Shown in pieces: positions 8,232 to 15,322 of a stretch of DNA of 38,817 nucleotides; the first letter of the stretch is position 1; each line of letters opens with the position of its first letter. The translations under genes and the position numbers were made by a program. The notes under the pieces were generated by a model that made no database searches, was not told the DNA's origin, and worked only from the letters and a program-made list of their open reading frames with translations. The DNA is from Planctomycetota bacterium (GTDB lineage: Bacteria > Planctomycetota > MHYJ01 > JACPRB01), in the NCBI GenBank assembly GCA_035574235.1, contig DATLZA010000070.1, positions 1 to 38,817 of the forward strand, read 5' to 3'.

Positions 8232-9367
8232 TCGCGCGTGAGGAGCTGGAGCGGCGCGAGGAGGCGACGCTCGCCCCCTTCGCCGCGCGGAGCGGCCGGT
8301 CCCTCGGGCGCCGGCACCCGGAGGCGGAACATCCCTACCGGACCGCCTTCCAGCGCGACCGCGACCGCGTCATCCACTCGGCCGCCTTCCGCCGCCTGGC
8401 CTACAAGACCCAGGTGTTCGTCAACCACGAGGGAGACTACTACCGGACGCGGCTGACCCATTCGACCGAAGCCGCCCAGATCTCCCGCACGATCGCCCGC
8501 GCCCTGGGCCTCAACGAGGATCTCTGCGAGGTGATCGCCCTGGGCCACGACCTGGGGCACACCCCCTTCGGCCACTCCGGCCAGGAGGCCCTCGACGAGT
8601 GCATGAAGGAGCACGGCGGGTTCGAGCACAATCTCCAGAGCCTGCGCGTGGTCGAGCTTCTGGAGCGCCGCTACCCCGATTTTCCGGGGCTCAACCTCAC
8701 GTTCGAGACGCGCGAGTCGATCGCCAAGCACGGCTGGCCCCAGAAGAAGGCCGTCGCGCCGGAGTACCGCCCCGAATGGGCCCCGCTTCTCGAGGCCCAG
8801 CTGGTGGACATCGCCGACTCGATCGCGTACGACGCGCACGACATCGACGACAGCGTCAAGGCCGGCCTTCTGGCGGAGGACGATCTGGCCGGGCTGGAAC
8901 TGTGGCGGCGGGCCACCCAGGGGTCGTCTCTGGCCGGCGAGATGCGGGTCCGCGCCGGTGTCCGCCGGCTCATCGACATGGAGGTCACCGACCTCGTCCG
9001 CACGACGCTCGAGAACGTCCGGCGCCTGGGACTGGACTCCCTTGATGCCGTCCGGGCCGCCCGGGAGCCGGCGGTCCGTTTCTCCCCCGAGATGGACCGG
9101 CTCAAGAAGGAGCTCCAGGCGTTTCTCTTCCGGAACGTCTACCGCCACCACCGCGTGGTGATCATGGCGGAGAAGGCCCGGCGGTTCGTGACCGAGCTTT
9201 TCCGCGCCTACACCGCCAACTCCGCCACGCTCCCGCCCCGGTTCCAGGAATGGGCCCGCGCCGTGGGCGTCCCCCGCGCCGTCGCCGACTATATCGCCGG
9301 CATGACCGACCGGTACTGCCAGGACGAGTACAGGAAACTCTTCCACCCGTTCGAAAACATCCTCTGA
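8228..9367 (+). CDS. dgt: Deoxyguanosinetriphosphate triphosphohydrolase-like HD protein
   Basis: The 379-residue product is a dNTPase of the HD superfamily: YRTAFQRDRDRVIHSAAFRRL near the N terminus, KTQVF, RTRLTHSTEA with the first metal-binding His, GHDLGHTPFGHSG with the catalytic HD pair (107-108), a metal-binding Asp in DIADSIAYDAHDIDD, and the C-terminal MTDRY. Such enzymes hydrolyse dNTPs to deoxynucleoside and tripolyphosphate and help control dNTP pools. It starts at an ATG overlapping the aminotransferase stop by four nt, so the two are translationally coupled. The length fits the shorter dgt type 2 group rather than the long enterobacterial Dgt. Confidence 0.9.
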   Translation: MIAREELERREEATLAPFAARSGRSLGRRHPEAEHPYRTAFQRDRDRVIHSAAFRRLAYKTQVFVNHEGDYYRTRLTHSTEAAQISRTIARALGLNEDLCEVIALGHDLGHTPFGHSGQEALDECMKEHGGFEHNLQSLRVVELLERRYPDFPGLNLTFETRESIAKHGWPQKKAVAPEYRPEWAPLLEAQLVDIADSIAYDAHDIDDSVKAGLLAEDDLAGLELWRRATQGSSLAGEMRVRAGVRRLIDMEVTDLVRTTLENVRRLGLDSLDAVRAAREPAVRFSPEMDRLKKELQAFLFRNVYRHHRVVIMAEKARRFVTELFRAYTANSATLPPRFQEWARAVGVPRAVADYIAGMTDRYCQDEYRKLFHPFENIL

Positions 9368-9381
9368 GGATTTGCGGTCCC

Positions 9382-10368
9382 ATGCTGCACGCCGTCCGGG
9401 CCGTCTTCGTGCTCGTCTGCGGGGCCCTGGGATGGGTCATCGGCATCGACCTTTACCAGGTCCCCTGGCTGGGCCTCTTCGTCGGCTTCGGCGCGGGCGC
9501 CTTCCTCGTGGTCATCGAGATCCTGGCCACCCGGCGCCTGGCCTCGCTGGTGCTGACGCTCGTGCTCGGCATCCTCGTGGGCTGCCTGCTGTCGCACTTC
9601 GTGATCCAGGTCCTGGACCTCCTGAGCCCCCACCTGGCCGACCGCACCCGGACGTACCGCAACTTCGCGCTTTCCGTGGTCCTGAGCTTCCTCTCGGTGC
9701 TCATCATTCTGCACCTCAAGGACGACTTTAAATTCGCGATCCCCTTCGTCGAGCTGCGCCGCGAAAAGGCCCCCGGTCCCCGGGCCCTCCTCCTGGACAC
9801 GAGCGCCATCATCGACGGGCGCATCGCCGATCTCGTCGAAACCCGCATCCTCGGCGGCGCCCTGATCGTGCCCCGTTTCGTCCTGGCCGAGCTTCAGCAG
9901 GTGGCCGATTCCGCCGATAAAATCAAGCGCAACCGCGGGCGCCGCGGCCTGGACGTCCTGGCCCGCCTCCGCCAGTGCCCCTCCGTCGAGGTCCGCGTCG
10001 AGGACGTGGAACTGCCCGGCGTGGAGGGCGTGGACGCCAAACTCGTGCGCCTGGCCCGGACGCTCGACGCCCGGATCGTCACGACCGATTTCAACCTCAA
10101 TAAGGTCGCTCAGGTGCAGGGCCTCGAAGTGATCAACGTCAACGACGTCGCCCGGGCGCTCCGGCCCGTGGTCCTCCAGGGCGAACGCGTCTCCGTCAAG
10201 ATCCTCCGGACCGGCGAGAGCCCCGGCCAGGGCGTGGGATACCTCGAGGACGGCACGATGGTCGTGGCCGAGGAGTGCGCCGGAAAGATCGGCCAGCAGG
10301 TGGACCTCGTCGTCACGAACGTCCTTCAGACCTCCGCCGGAAGGCTCGTCTTCGCCCGGCCGGCCTGA
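9382..10368 (+). CDS. Membrane-anchored PIN-TRAM domain protein (YacL family)
   Basis: The 328-residue protein starts with four hydrophobic segments (about residues 1-115), then a PIN nuclease domain beginning LLLDTSAIIDGRI (first acidic residue D139) with downstream acidic residues in ELQQVAD, GVDAKLVRLA and TTDFNLNK, and ends in a TRAM domain (KILRTGESPGQGVGYLEDGTMV region) predicted to bind RNA. The arrangement matches the YacL-like family, found in many bacteria and possibly acting as a membrane-linked RNase; the target is unknown. The start ATG has GAGGA 11 nt upstream and follows dgt by 14 nt. Confidence 0.9.
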   Translation: MLHAVRAVFVLVCGALGWVIGIDLYQVPWLGLFVGFGAGAFLVVIEILATRRLASLVLTLVLGILVGCLLSHFVIQVLDLLSPHLADRTRTYRNFALSVVLSFLSVLIILHLKDDFKFAIPFVELRREKAPGPRALLLDTSAIIDGRIADLVETRILGGALIVPRFVLAELQQVADSADKIKRNRGRRGLDVLARLRQCPSVEVRVEDVELPGVEGVDAKLVRLARTLDARIVTTDFNLNKVAQVQGLEVINVNDVARALRPVVLQGERVSVKILRTGESPGQGVGYLEDGTMVVAEECAGKIGQQVDLVVTNVLQTSAGRLVFARPA

Positions 10369-10455
10369 CGCCCACCGGAAAATTCTTCCGCCCTCCGGAG
10401 GAAAAAAGCTCCGCTTCCGCCCGCCGGATTCGTCCCCTGCCGGGGAAGCCGCCGT

Positions 10456-10471
10456 TGGCACGGAGATTGCT
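10456..10471 (+). promoter_or_regulatory. Sigma-54 (RpoN) promoter for the flagellar ring operon
   Basis: TGGCACG (10456-10462), four bases, TTGCT (10467-10471). This matches the -24/-12 consensus TGGCACG-N4-TTGCW at every defined position, and the GG and GC elements are exactly 10 nt apart. The predicted start is near 10482, 6 nt before the ATG at 10488. Sigma-54 control of hook-basal-body genes is well established in several bacterial groups. An enhancer-binding activator site was not identified in the 119 nt gap. Confidence 0.85.
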
Positions 10472-10487
10472 TAGTTCGCTCCCCGCC

Positions 10488-10622
10488 ATGGAACTCGACG
10501 ACCGTCTGGCGTGTGAAGTCGAGCGGCTGTGCCGGCTGGTCGAAGCGGCCGCTCCGGACTTCGTCCGGCCGGCGGGGTGGAGGGCGCGGCTGGCGCGCTT
10601 CCTGGCGGCGGTGGTGTTCTGA
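10488..10622 (+). CDS. Small hypothetical protein at the head of the flagellar ring operon
   Basis: A 44-codon ORF begins at an ATG 6 nt after the predicted sigma-54 start site and ends 1 nt before the flgA ATG. The product is acidic at the N terminus (MELDDRLACEVERL), then basic and hydrophobic at the C terminus (WRARLARFLAAVVF), with Cys at 9 and 15. I recognise no family. In many bacteria flgF/flgG precede flgA; here they are replaced by this ORF. It may be a real small protein, perhaps membrane-associated, or a translated leader that couples ribosomes into flgA. No Shine-Dalgarno is possible upstream. Confidence 0.5.
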   Translation: MELDDRLACEVERLCRLVEAAAPDFVRPAGWRARLARFLAAVVF

Positions 10623-10623
10623 C

Positions 10624-11385
10624 ATGACGCTGCTCCTGGCGCTTCTGGTCGGCGGGGAGACGCTCGTCCTGCGCGAGTCCGCGCGGGCGGAGGGGCGGTA
10701 TGTCCGCCTCCTGGAGTGCGTGGAGGCGGATCGGCTGGGCGAGGAGACGCGCCGCCTCCTGGCGGACGTCTACCTGGGCCGCGTGCCCGAAGGCGGACAG
10801 GTGCGCGCGGTGACCGTGGAAGAGATCCGGCGGGAGATGGATCTGCGGGGGATCGATCCGGCGCGTTTCGAGTTCGTCGGCCGCCGGGTGGAGGTGACTT
10901 CGGCGGAGGGAGGGCCGGGCACGTTCCGTCGGGCGGTGATCGCGGAGATCCGCCGCGCGATTCTGGAACGCCATCCGGGTTTGCGGCCGGAGGAGGTCGA
11001 GGTGCGGCTGATCGATCCGGATCCGGCGCTCGAATCGGCGGGGGTGCGGGACGTGCGGATGGAAACGCCGGCCTTCGGGACGGTCGCCTATACGGCGGTG
11101 ACGGCGGGGCCGGGAGCGCGGGAGGTGCGCGGGCGCGCCGAGGTGACGCGGGCGCGACACGTGCAGGGAGCGGTTCGGACGGCGGGCGGCGCGGCGGACC
11201 GGCCGGCGGTGCGCGCGCGGGAAATCGTCCGGGCCGTCGGCGGCGCCTTCGAGGTGGACGCGCGGGCGCTGGAGGACGGCGGGGTGGGACGGGTCATCCT
11301 TCTGGAGTTCGTGTCCACGGGGAACCGCTTCCGGGGGCGCGTGACGGAAGCGGGCCGGGTGGCGGTGGTGGAGGCGGATCCGTGA
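10624..11385 (+). CDS. flgA: Flagellar basal body P-ring formation chaperone FlgA
   Basis: The 253-residue product begins with a short hydrophobic export segment (TLLLALLVGG). The FlgA-type N-terminal domain includes VTVEEIRREMDLRGIDPARFEFVG (about residues 59-82). The C-terminal SAF-like part has VRAREIVRAVGGAFEV and ends FVSTGNRFRGRVTEAGRVAV, the usual FlgA ending. FlgA is a periplasmic chaperone needed for FlgI to assemble into the P ring. The ATG at 10624 follows the stop of the small ORF by 1 nt, so I prefer it to upstream in-frame starts that lie inside that ORF. The stop overlaps the flgH GTG. Confidence 0.82.
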   Translation: MTLLLALLVGGETLVLRESARAEGRYVRLLECVEADRLGEETRRLLADVYLGRVPEGGQVRAVTVEEIRREMDLRGIDPARFEFVGRRVEVTSAEGGPGTFRRAVIAEIRRAILERHPGLRPEEVEVRLIDPDPALESAGVRDVRMETPAFGTVAYTAVTAGPGAREVRGRAEVTRARHVQGAVRTAGGAADRPAVRAREIVRAVGGAFEVDARALEDGGVGRVILLEFVSTGNRFRGRVTEAGRVAVVEADP

Positions 11386-11792
11386 AGAAGTTCGGATGGG
11401 CGGCGGCGGCCTGGCTGGCCATGGCGGGCGGCGCCTGGGGGCAGTCGCTCCTGGGCGATTCGGACCGTTCGCCTTACGATCCGCCGCCCCCCCGGGCGTA
11501 CCGGAAGCACGACGTGCTGTTTCTGAAGGGGGACAGGCCCAAGGCGGACGGCGGGGGTGGGTTCTCGATCGCGGCGGAGGTGGCCGACGTGCGCCCGAAC
11601 GGGACGCTCGTCGTGCAGGCCCGGAAGCGCCGCTTCGTGAACGGACGGGAAGAGGTCTTCAAGCTCTCCGGGGAAGTGCCGGCCGCGGCGGTGCGGGACG
11701 GGGCCGCGCGGCTGGAGGACGTGCTGAATCTCAGCCTGGTCCGCGAAGGAGCCCGCGGGCCGGAAGAATGGATCCTTCGGGCATGGCCGTAG
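11382..11792 (+). CDS. flgH: Flagellar L-ring protein FlgH, short form without lipobox
   Basis: The GTG start overlaps the flgA stop (GTGA). The 136-residue product has a Sec signal peptide (about 1-20, ending GGAWG) and the FlgH core: RAYRKHDVLFL, AEVADVRPNGTLVVQARKRR, FVNGREEVFKLSGEVP. FlgH forms the outer-membrane L ring. Two features are odd. Normal FlgH is around 200 residues or more and has a Ser/Thr-rich segment between the RxxDVV-like motif and the AEVxxVxPNG block; here only about 15 residues remain. Also, FlgH is usually a lipoprotein, but there is no Cys at the signal cleavage region and none elsewhere. Family identity is clear from the core and the flgA/flgI neighbours; L-ring function may be altered. 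Confidence 0.78.
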   Translation: MKKFGWAAAAWLAMAGGAWGQSLLGDSDRSPYDPPPPRAYRKHDVLFLKGDRPKADGGGGFSIAAEVADVRPNGTLVVQARKRRFVNGREEVFKLSGEVPAAAVRDGAARLEDVLNLSLVREGARGPEEWILRAWP

Positions 11793-11871
11793 CGAACGCG
11801 AAAGGATGTCCCGCGCCGGTCCCCGCACGGGGCGGGGCGGGATTCCCTCATAAACCCCTCACCGGAGCCCT

Positions 11872-11910
11872 GGGACGGGCGGGCCTTCCCGCGAAGGCCC
11901 GCCCGGTCCC
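11872..11910 (+). other. Long hairpin in the flgH-flgI gap
   Basis: GGGACGGGCGGGCCTTC (11872-11888) pairs with 11893-11910 around a CCGC loop, giving about 17 bp with a single bulged base. No T-run follows. It sits 13 nt before the flgI start, so it could stabilise a processed transcript or limit flgI translation. The 131 nt gap holds no convincing gene; a second, smaller hairpin (CCCCG-CAC-GGGG) lies just upstream. Confidence 0.6.
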
Positions 11911-11923
11911 GGGTGGTTAAGCC

Positions 11924-12988
11924 ATGGCCACGATCTTCGCGGCGGCGCTCCTGGCGGTTTCGACCCAGGCGGTGAAGGACTTCGTCGAAGTGGACGGAGC
12001 CCGCTCCAATCCCCTGCGCGGGTACGGCATCGTGACGGGCCTCAACGGACGGGGCGACAGTCCTCAGGGGGAATCCGCCCGGCTCCTGCGGGCGATGCTG
12101 CAGAATCTGTCCGCCCCCGAGGTCACGATCGAGAAAATCGAAGCCCGCAACGCGGCGCTGGTTCTCGTGACGGCGGAGCTTCCGCCCTTCCAGAAGCCGG
12201 GGACGCGGCTGGATGTGACCGTCTCGGCGATCGGGGACGCCCGGTCCCTGGCGGGCGGGGAGCTTCAGCTCACCGATCTTCGCGGGCCCCTGGGACGGAG
12301 AGACCCCACGATCTATGCGCTCGCGTCCGGCCGTCTTGTGGTGGAGGGGGACGAGGGGCGCGGGAACCCCACGGTGGGATTCATTCCCGGCGGCGCGATC
12401 GTCGAGAAGGGGCTCGCGCACGCGTTCATTCACGAGATTCCGGAGGGCCGCCCGGGGGCCGGGCGGAAGGCCTTCCGGCTGCTGCTCAAGAAGCCGGATC
12501 TTTCCACGGCGGGCCGGCTCGTCCAGCAGATCAACGCGTCCGCGGCGGCCGGTTCCGGCGGGAGGCTCGAGGTCGCCGAGGCGCTCGACGGCGGCGCGAT
12601 CCTGGTGCGGATTCCCACGGCGGAGGAGTACCGCGCCGCGACCGGTTCGGCCCCGGCGTGCGACTTCGAGCGCGAGCCGGTCCACTGGCTCGACGCGGTC
12701 CTCAATCTGCCGGCGGACCTCTACGCGCCGGAAGCGGCGGCGGTCGTCATTCACGACGCCAGCCGCACGGTTTCCTGGACCGGCGAGGTGCGGCTGCGCT
12801 CCGGAAGCGTTCTCCTGCCCGGTTCGGGGGAGGCCGCGCGGCCGAGCGTCTTTCACGCGCGGGACGGACAGCGCCTCTCGGAGTTCCTCGAGAAGGTCGG
12901 CCCGGCGGTCACTTCGGCGCAACTCGTGGACCTCGTCCGGGCGCTCCACAAGGCGGGTCTGATTCAGGCCGAAGTGCGCGCCCGCTGA
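11924..12988 (+). CDS. flgI: Flagellar P-ring protein FlgI
   Basis: The 354-residue product has a short signal peptide (ending about STQA, residue 16) and mature start VKDFVEVDGARSNPLRGYGIVTGLNG, the FlgI hallmark. Further conserved blocks are ALVLVTAELPPFQKPGTRLDVTVSAIGDA, GNPTVGFIPGGAIVEKG, RTVSWTGEVRL and the C-terminal VDLVRALHKAGLIQAEV. FlgI polymerises in the periplasm around the rod as the P ring, needing FlgA. Length is normal. It is the last gene of the operon and is followed by a strong terminator. The ribosome site before the ATG is weak (GGTGG). Confidence 0.93.
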   Translation: MATIFAAALLAVSTQAVKDFVEVDGARSNPLRGYGIVTGLNGRGDSPQGESARLLRAMLQNLSAPEVTIEKIEARNAALVLVTAELPPFQKPGTRLDVTVSAIGDARSLAGGELQLTDLRGPLGRRDPTIYALASGRLVVEGDEGRGNPTVGFIPGGAIVEKGLAHAFIHEIPEGRPGAGRKAFRLLLKKPDLSTAGRLVQQINASAAAGSGGRLEVAEALDGGAILVRIPTAEEYRAATGSAPACDFEREPVHWLDAVLNLPADLYAPEAAAVVIHDASRTVSWTGEVRLRSGSVLLPGSGEAARPSVFHARDGQRLSEFLEKVGPAVTSAQLVDLVRALHKAGLIQAEVRAR

Positions 12989-13064
12989 GGGATCCGCTCA
13001 AGCTTCCCCCGGCCCTGCGTCGATGAAGAAGAAGGCGCGGGTCCGCCTTTCCAGGAGATCCCCC

Positions 13065-13117
13065 GGGAGACCCCGACTCGGCCGGCAACGGCCGGTCGGG
13101 GGGCTCCCGTTTTTTTT
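13065..13117 (+). terminator. Rho-independent terminator of the flagellar ring operon
   Basis: A roughly 20 bp G+C-rich stem (GGGAGACCCCGACTCGGCCG, loop GCAA, then the complementary arm to 13108) is followed by eight T residues (13110-13117). It ends exactly at the stop of the opposing lipoprotein gene. On the minus strand no T-run follows, so it acts for the plus strand only. Confidence 0.93.
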
Positions 13118-14079
13118 CACTCCGGGATCCGGGGGACCAGGCGGAACAGGCGCGTTCCGCCCGGCGCGCGGCGCGAACAGAAATAGATGGAGCCGTCGGC
13201 CCCCCAGGCGGGCATCCAGTCGGGCGCGGGCGAAGAGGTCAGCCGCGTCGGAGGACCACCCTCGGCGGGAACCGTCCAGAGGTCGTCCCCTTCGTCCAGC
13301 CGCCCCGCGGCGGCCGGGCTTTTGCCCACCGTGGCGAAGACGAGGTGGCGCCCGTCGGGCGACCAGGCCGGGTTGATCGCCGCCCAGCCGTCCGGCGCCA
13401 GAACGGCGGTGAGGTCGCGCGCGGACCCTTCCTCGAAGGCGACCGTCCAGATCGTGCTCATCCAGTCGTCCCGCCGGCGCATCCTCTGGAAGGCGATGCG
13501 GGGGCCGCGCGGGGACCATTCGGGAAGAAGGCCGTCGATGTCCTCGAGGACGTGGATGCGGCCTGCGGCCATGTCCCGAATCCGGAGGGTCCATTCGCCG
13601 CCCGAGTCCGCGGCGGAGTAGACGAGCCACCGGCCGTCCGGCGACCACGAGGGATGGAGGCTCGGGACCCCGGGTTCGCTGACGTATTCCGGGGCGGCGC
13701 CCGCGTGGGCGAGGTCGAGGATCGCGATTTCCCAGAGCCCGCGGCCGTGGGTGGAGAACGCCAGGAGGTTCGGCCGCGCGGGGTTGACCTTGGGGAAGCG
13801 CTCGTCGCCGGGCAGCGACGTGAGGCGCACCGGCGCTCCGGGGCCCGTGGGGCGCATGAAAAGGTCGAAGTCGGTGCCGAAGGCGGAGGAGGCGTAGTAC
13901 AGGGTCTTTCCGTCCGGGGAGATTTCCGGGTCCCGGTCTTCGCCCGAGCGTCCGGAGGTGACCTGGGTGATGGGAGGTTCGGCGCCGGACTCGGAGGGGG
14001 GCGCCGGGGGAGGCGGCTCGGGCGCGGAGCAGGCCGCCAGAATCAAGGGGGTCAGGAAGCCCGGCAGCATCCGTTTCAT
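13117..14079 (-). CDS. PD40/TolB-like beta-propeller lipoprotein
   Basis: The 320-residue product has a lipoprotein signal peptide with lipobox LAAC (Cys17), a Pro-rich linker (to about 36), then repeated WD40-like PD40 blades: PEISPDGKTLYYAS, PSWSPDGRWLVYSA, PEWSPRGPRIAFQ, PAWSPDGRHLVFAT and PAWGADGSIYFCS. It resembles the propeller of TolB but lacks an obvious TolB N-terminal domain, so a specific Tol-Pal role is not supported; a periplasmic or outer-membrane-anchored binding protein is the safe reading. GGAGAGG lies directly before the ATG. It converges with the flagellar operon and diverges from the gene at 14162. Confidence 0.82.
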   Translation of the reverse strand: MKRMLPGFLTPLILAACSAPEPPPPAPPSESGAEPPITQVTSGRSGEDRDPEISPDGKTLYYASSAFGTDFDLFMRPTGPGAPVRLTSLPGDERFPKVNPARPNLLAFSTHGRGLWEIAILDLAHAGAAPEYVSEPGVPSLHPSWSPDGRWLVYSAADSGGEWTLRIRDMAAGRIHVLEDIDGLLPEWSPRGPRIAFQRMRRRDDWMSTIWTVAFEEGSARDLTAVLAPDGWAAINPAWSPDGRHLVFATVGKSPAAAGRLDEGDDLWTVPAEGGPPTRLTSSPAPDWMPAWGADGSIYFCSRRAPGGTRLFRLVPRIPE

Positions 14080-14122
14080 AGCCCCTCTCCGTGGAGTTCT
14101 TTATCTATTCATCGGCCGCGGG

Positions 14123-14151
14123 TTGACCTTTCTTGAGGGCCGGTCTATAAA
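14123..14151 (+). promoter_or_regulatory. Strong sigma-70-type promoter for the 14162 gene, near-leaderless
   Basis: TTGACC (14123-14128), a 17 nt spacer and TATAAA (14146-14151): five of six matches in each box. The predicted start is about 14158, 4 nt before the ATG at 14162. Confidence 0.7.
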
Positions 14152-14161
14152 TCCATTTCGT

Positions 14162-14788
14162 ATGGAAGTCGTGGTGGACGGCCGCACCGGGATGGGCGTT
14201 CCGGACGAGGGCGGGGTCACGTTCCAGGCCCTTTTCGACGCGCTGCGGCGGGCGGCCGCGCGGAAGCGCCGCGTGGTGGTTTCCTGGACGCTCGACGGGG
14301 AGCCGCTGACGCCCGAGCGGCAGGCGGACCTTTCGGGGCAGCCGACGAAGGCGTATGGCCTTCTCGAGGTGAAAACCGCCGACCCGCAGGAGGTGGCCGG
14401 ACCGACGCTGCGCGGGCTGCGCGGGCACCTGGAGAATCTGGCGCGCGTCCACGACGAGGCGATCGCCTGCATGGCCTCCGGCGAGTATGCGCGCGCGCTC
14501 GGCAAGTTCGACGACTGCTTCCACGGGTGGGACATCCTGCTGCGGGCCGTGCGGGACCTGGGGTCTCTGGCCTCGGTGGACTTCAAGGCGCTGCGTTCGG
14601 GCGGCGAGTCGCTGGAGCTTCGCGTCCGGGACCTTCAGGAGTCGCTCCTGCGGTTCGGCGCGGCGGTGGAGTTCAAGGACGCCGACCGGATTCTGAGCCT
14701 GCTTCGGGATGAACTCAAGCCTCAGTTGAGCGACTGGCGCGAGGTCCTGGAGACCCTGGAGCGGCACGTGGCGGAGCCGGGTCCGTGA
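14162..14788 (+). CDS. Hypothetical protein, unknown family
   Basis: The 208-residue soluble protein is not one I recognise. The first 75 residues look like a small alpha/beta domain (MEVVVDGRTG, a helix FQALFDALRRAAARK, strand RRVVVSWTLDG, ending AYGLLEVKTAD). Residues about 80-205 are predicted mostly helical, with amphipathic stretches and a conserved-looking segment EYARALGKFDDCFHGWDILL. The start ATG lies directly behind the promoter at 14123-14151, in preference to longer upstream frames. The stop overlaps the GTG of the kdsC-like gene (GTGA), so the two products are probably made together. A cytoplasmic helper of surface-sugar metabolism is only a guess from context. Confidence 0.75.
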   Translation: MEVVVDGRTGMGVPDEGGVTFQALFDALRRAAARKRRVVVSWTLDGEPLTPERQADLSGQPTKAYGLLEVKTADPQEVAGPTLRGLRGHLENLARVHDEAIACMASGEYARALGKFDDCFHGWDILLRAVRDLGSLASVDFKALRSGGESLELRVRDLQESLLRFGAAVEFKDADRILSLLRDELKPQLSDWREVLETLERHVAEPGP

Positions 14789-15294
14789 GCCGCGACGGCT
14801 GGCGGGCGCGCCTGGCGCGCGTGCGGGCGCTCGTCCTGGACGTGGACGGGGTTCTGACGGACGGTTCCCTCTATTACGGCCCCGGCGGGCAATCCTTCAA
14901 GCGCTTCGACAGCAAGGACGGGATGGGGATCGTCCTCGTCCAGAAGGCGGGCGTCCGGGTGGCCTTCCTTTCGGCGGAGAAGACCGACATCGTGCGCCGC
15001 CGGGCGGAGAAGCTGGGGGTGCGGGACCTTTTTCTGGGCGTCGGGGACAAGGGGGAAGCCTTCGAGCGCTTCCTGAGGGCGCGGCGGCTGAAGGCCGAGG
15101 AGACGGCCTACGCGGGGGACGACGTGAACGATCTTGCGCCGCTGCGGCGGGCCGGGGTGGCGATCGCCGTGGCGGACGCGGTGGAGGAGGTGCGGCGGGC
15201 CGCCGACTGGGTCACGTCCCGGCCGGGGGGCCGGGGGGCGGTGCGGGAGATGTGCGACGCGATCCTCAAGTTCCGGGGTGCCTCCGTCCGATAA
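14785..15294 (+). CDS. kdsC: KdsC-like HAD phosphatase (KDO-8-phosphate phosphatase family)
   Basis: The 169-residue product is a C0-type HAD phosphatase: LVLDVDGVLTDG with nucleophile D19 and acid/base D21, LSAEKTDIVRRRAEKLGV as motif 2, a lysine in GVGDKGEAF, and the acidic motif AGDDVNDLAPL. KdsC removes phosphate from KDO 8-phosphate in lipopolysaccharide core synthesis. The motif 2 sequence SAEK differs from the usual TGRxS of KdsC and resembles acylneuraminate-linked phosphatases, so the substrate may be another nonulosonate or related sugar acid. It starts at a GTG overlapping the preceding stop. It lies 28 nt before a regulator typical of exopolysaccharide loci. Confidence 0.78.
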   Translation: MSRDGWRARLARVRALVLDVDGVLTDGSLYYGPGGQSFKRFDSKDGMGIVLVQKAGVRVAFLSAEKTDIVRRRAEKLGVRDLFLGVGDKGEAFERFLRARRLKAEETAYAGDDVNDLAPLRRAGVAIAVADAVEEVRRAADWVTSRPGGRGAVREMCDAILKFRGASVR

Positions 15295-15322
15295 GGGGAC
15301 GGACGGTTCGAGGAGGGGCCCT

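Noticed and set aside
11806-11853. 15-codon ORF in the flgH-flgI gap
   Set aside because: Too short, G+C-driven composition, no ribosome site.
13023-13118. Small ORF starting MKKKARVRLS after flgI
   Set aside because: It runs through the terminator stem and T-run into the antisense of the lipoprotein gene, and has no ribosome site.
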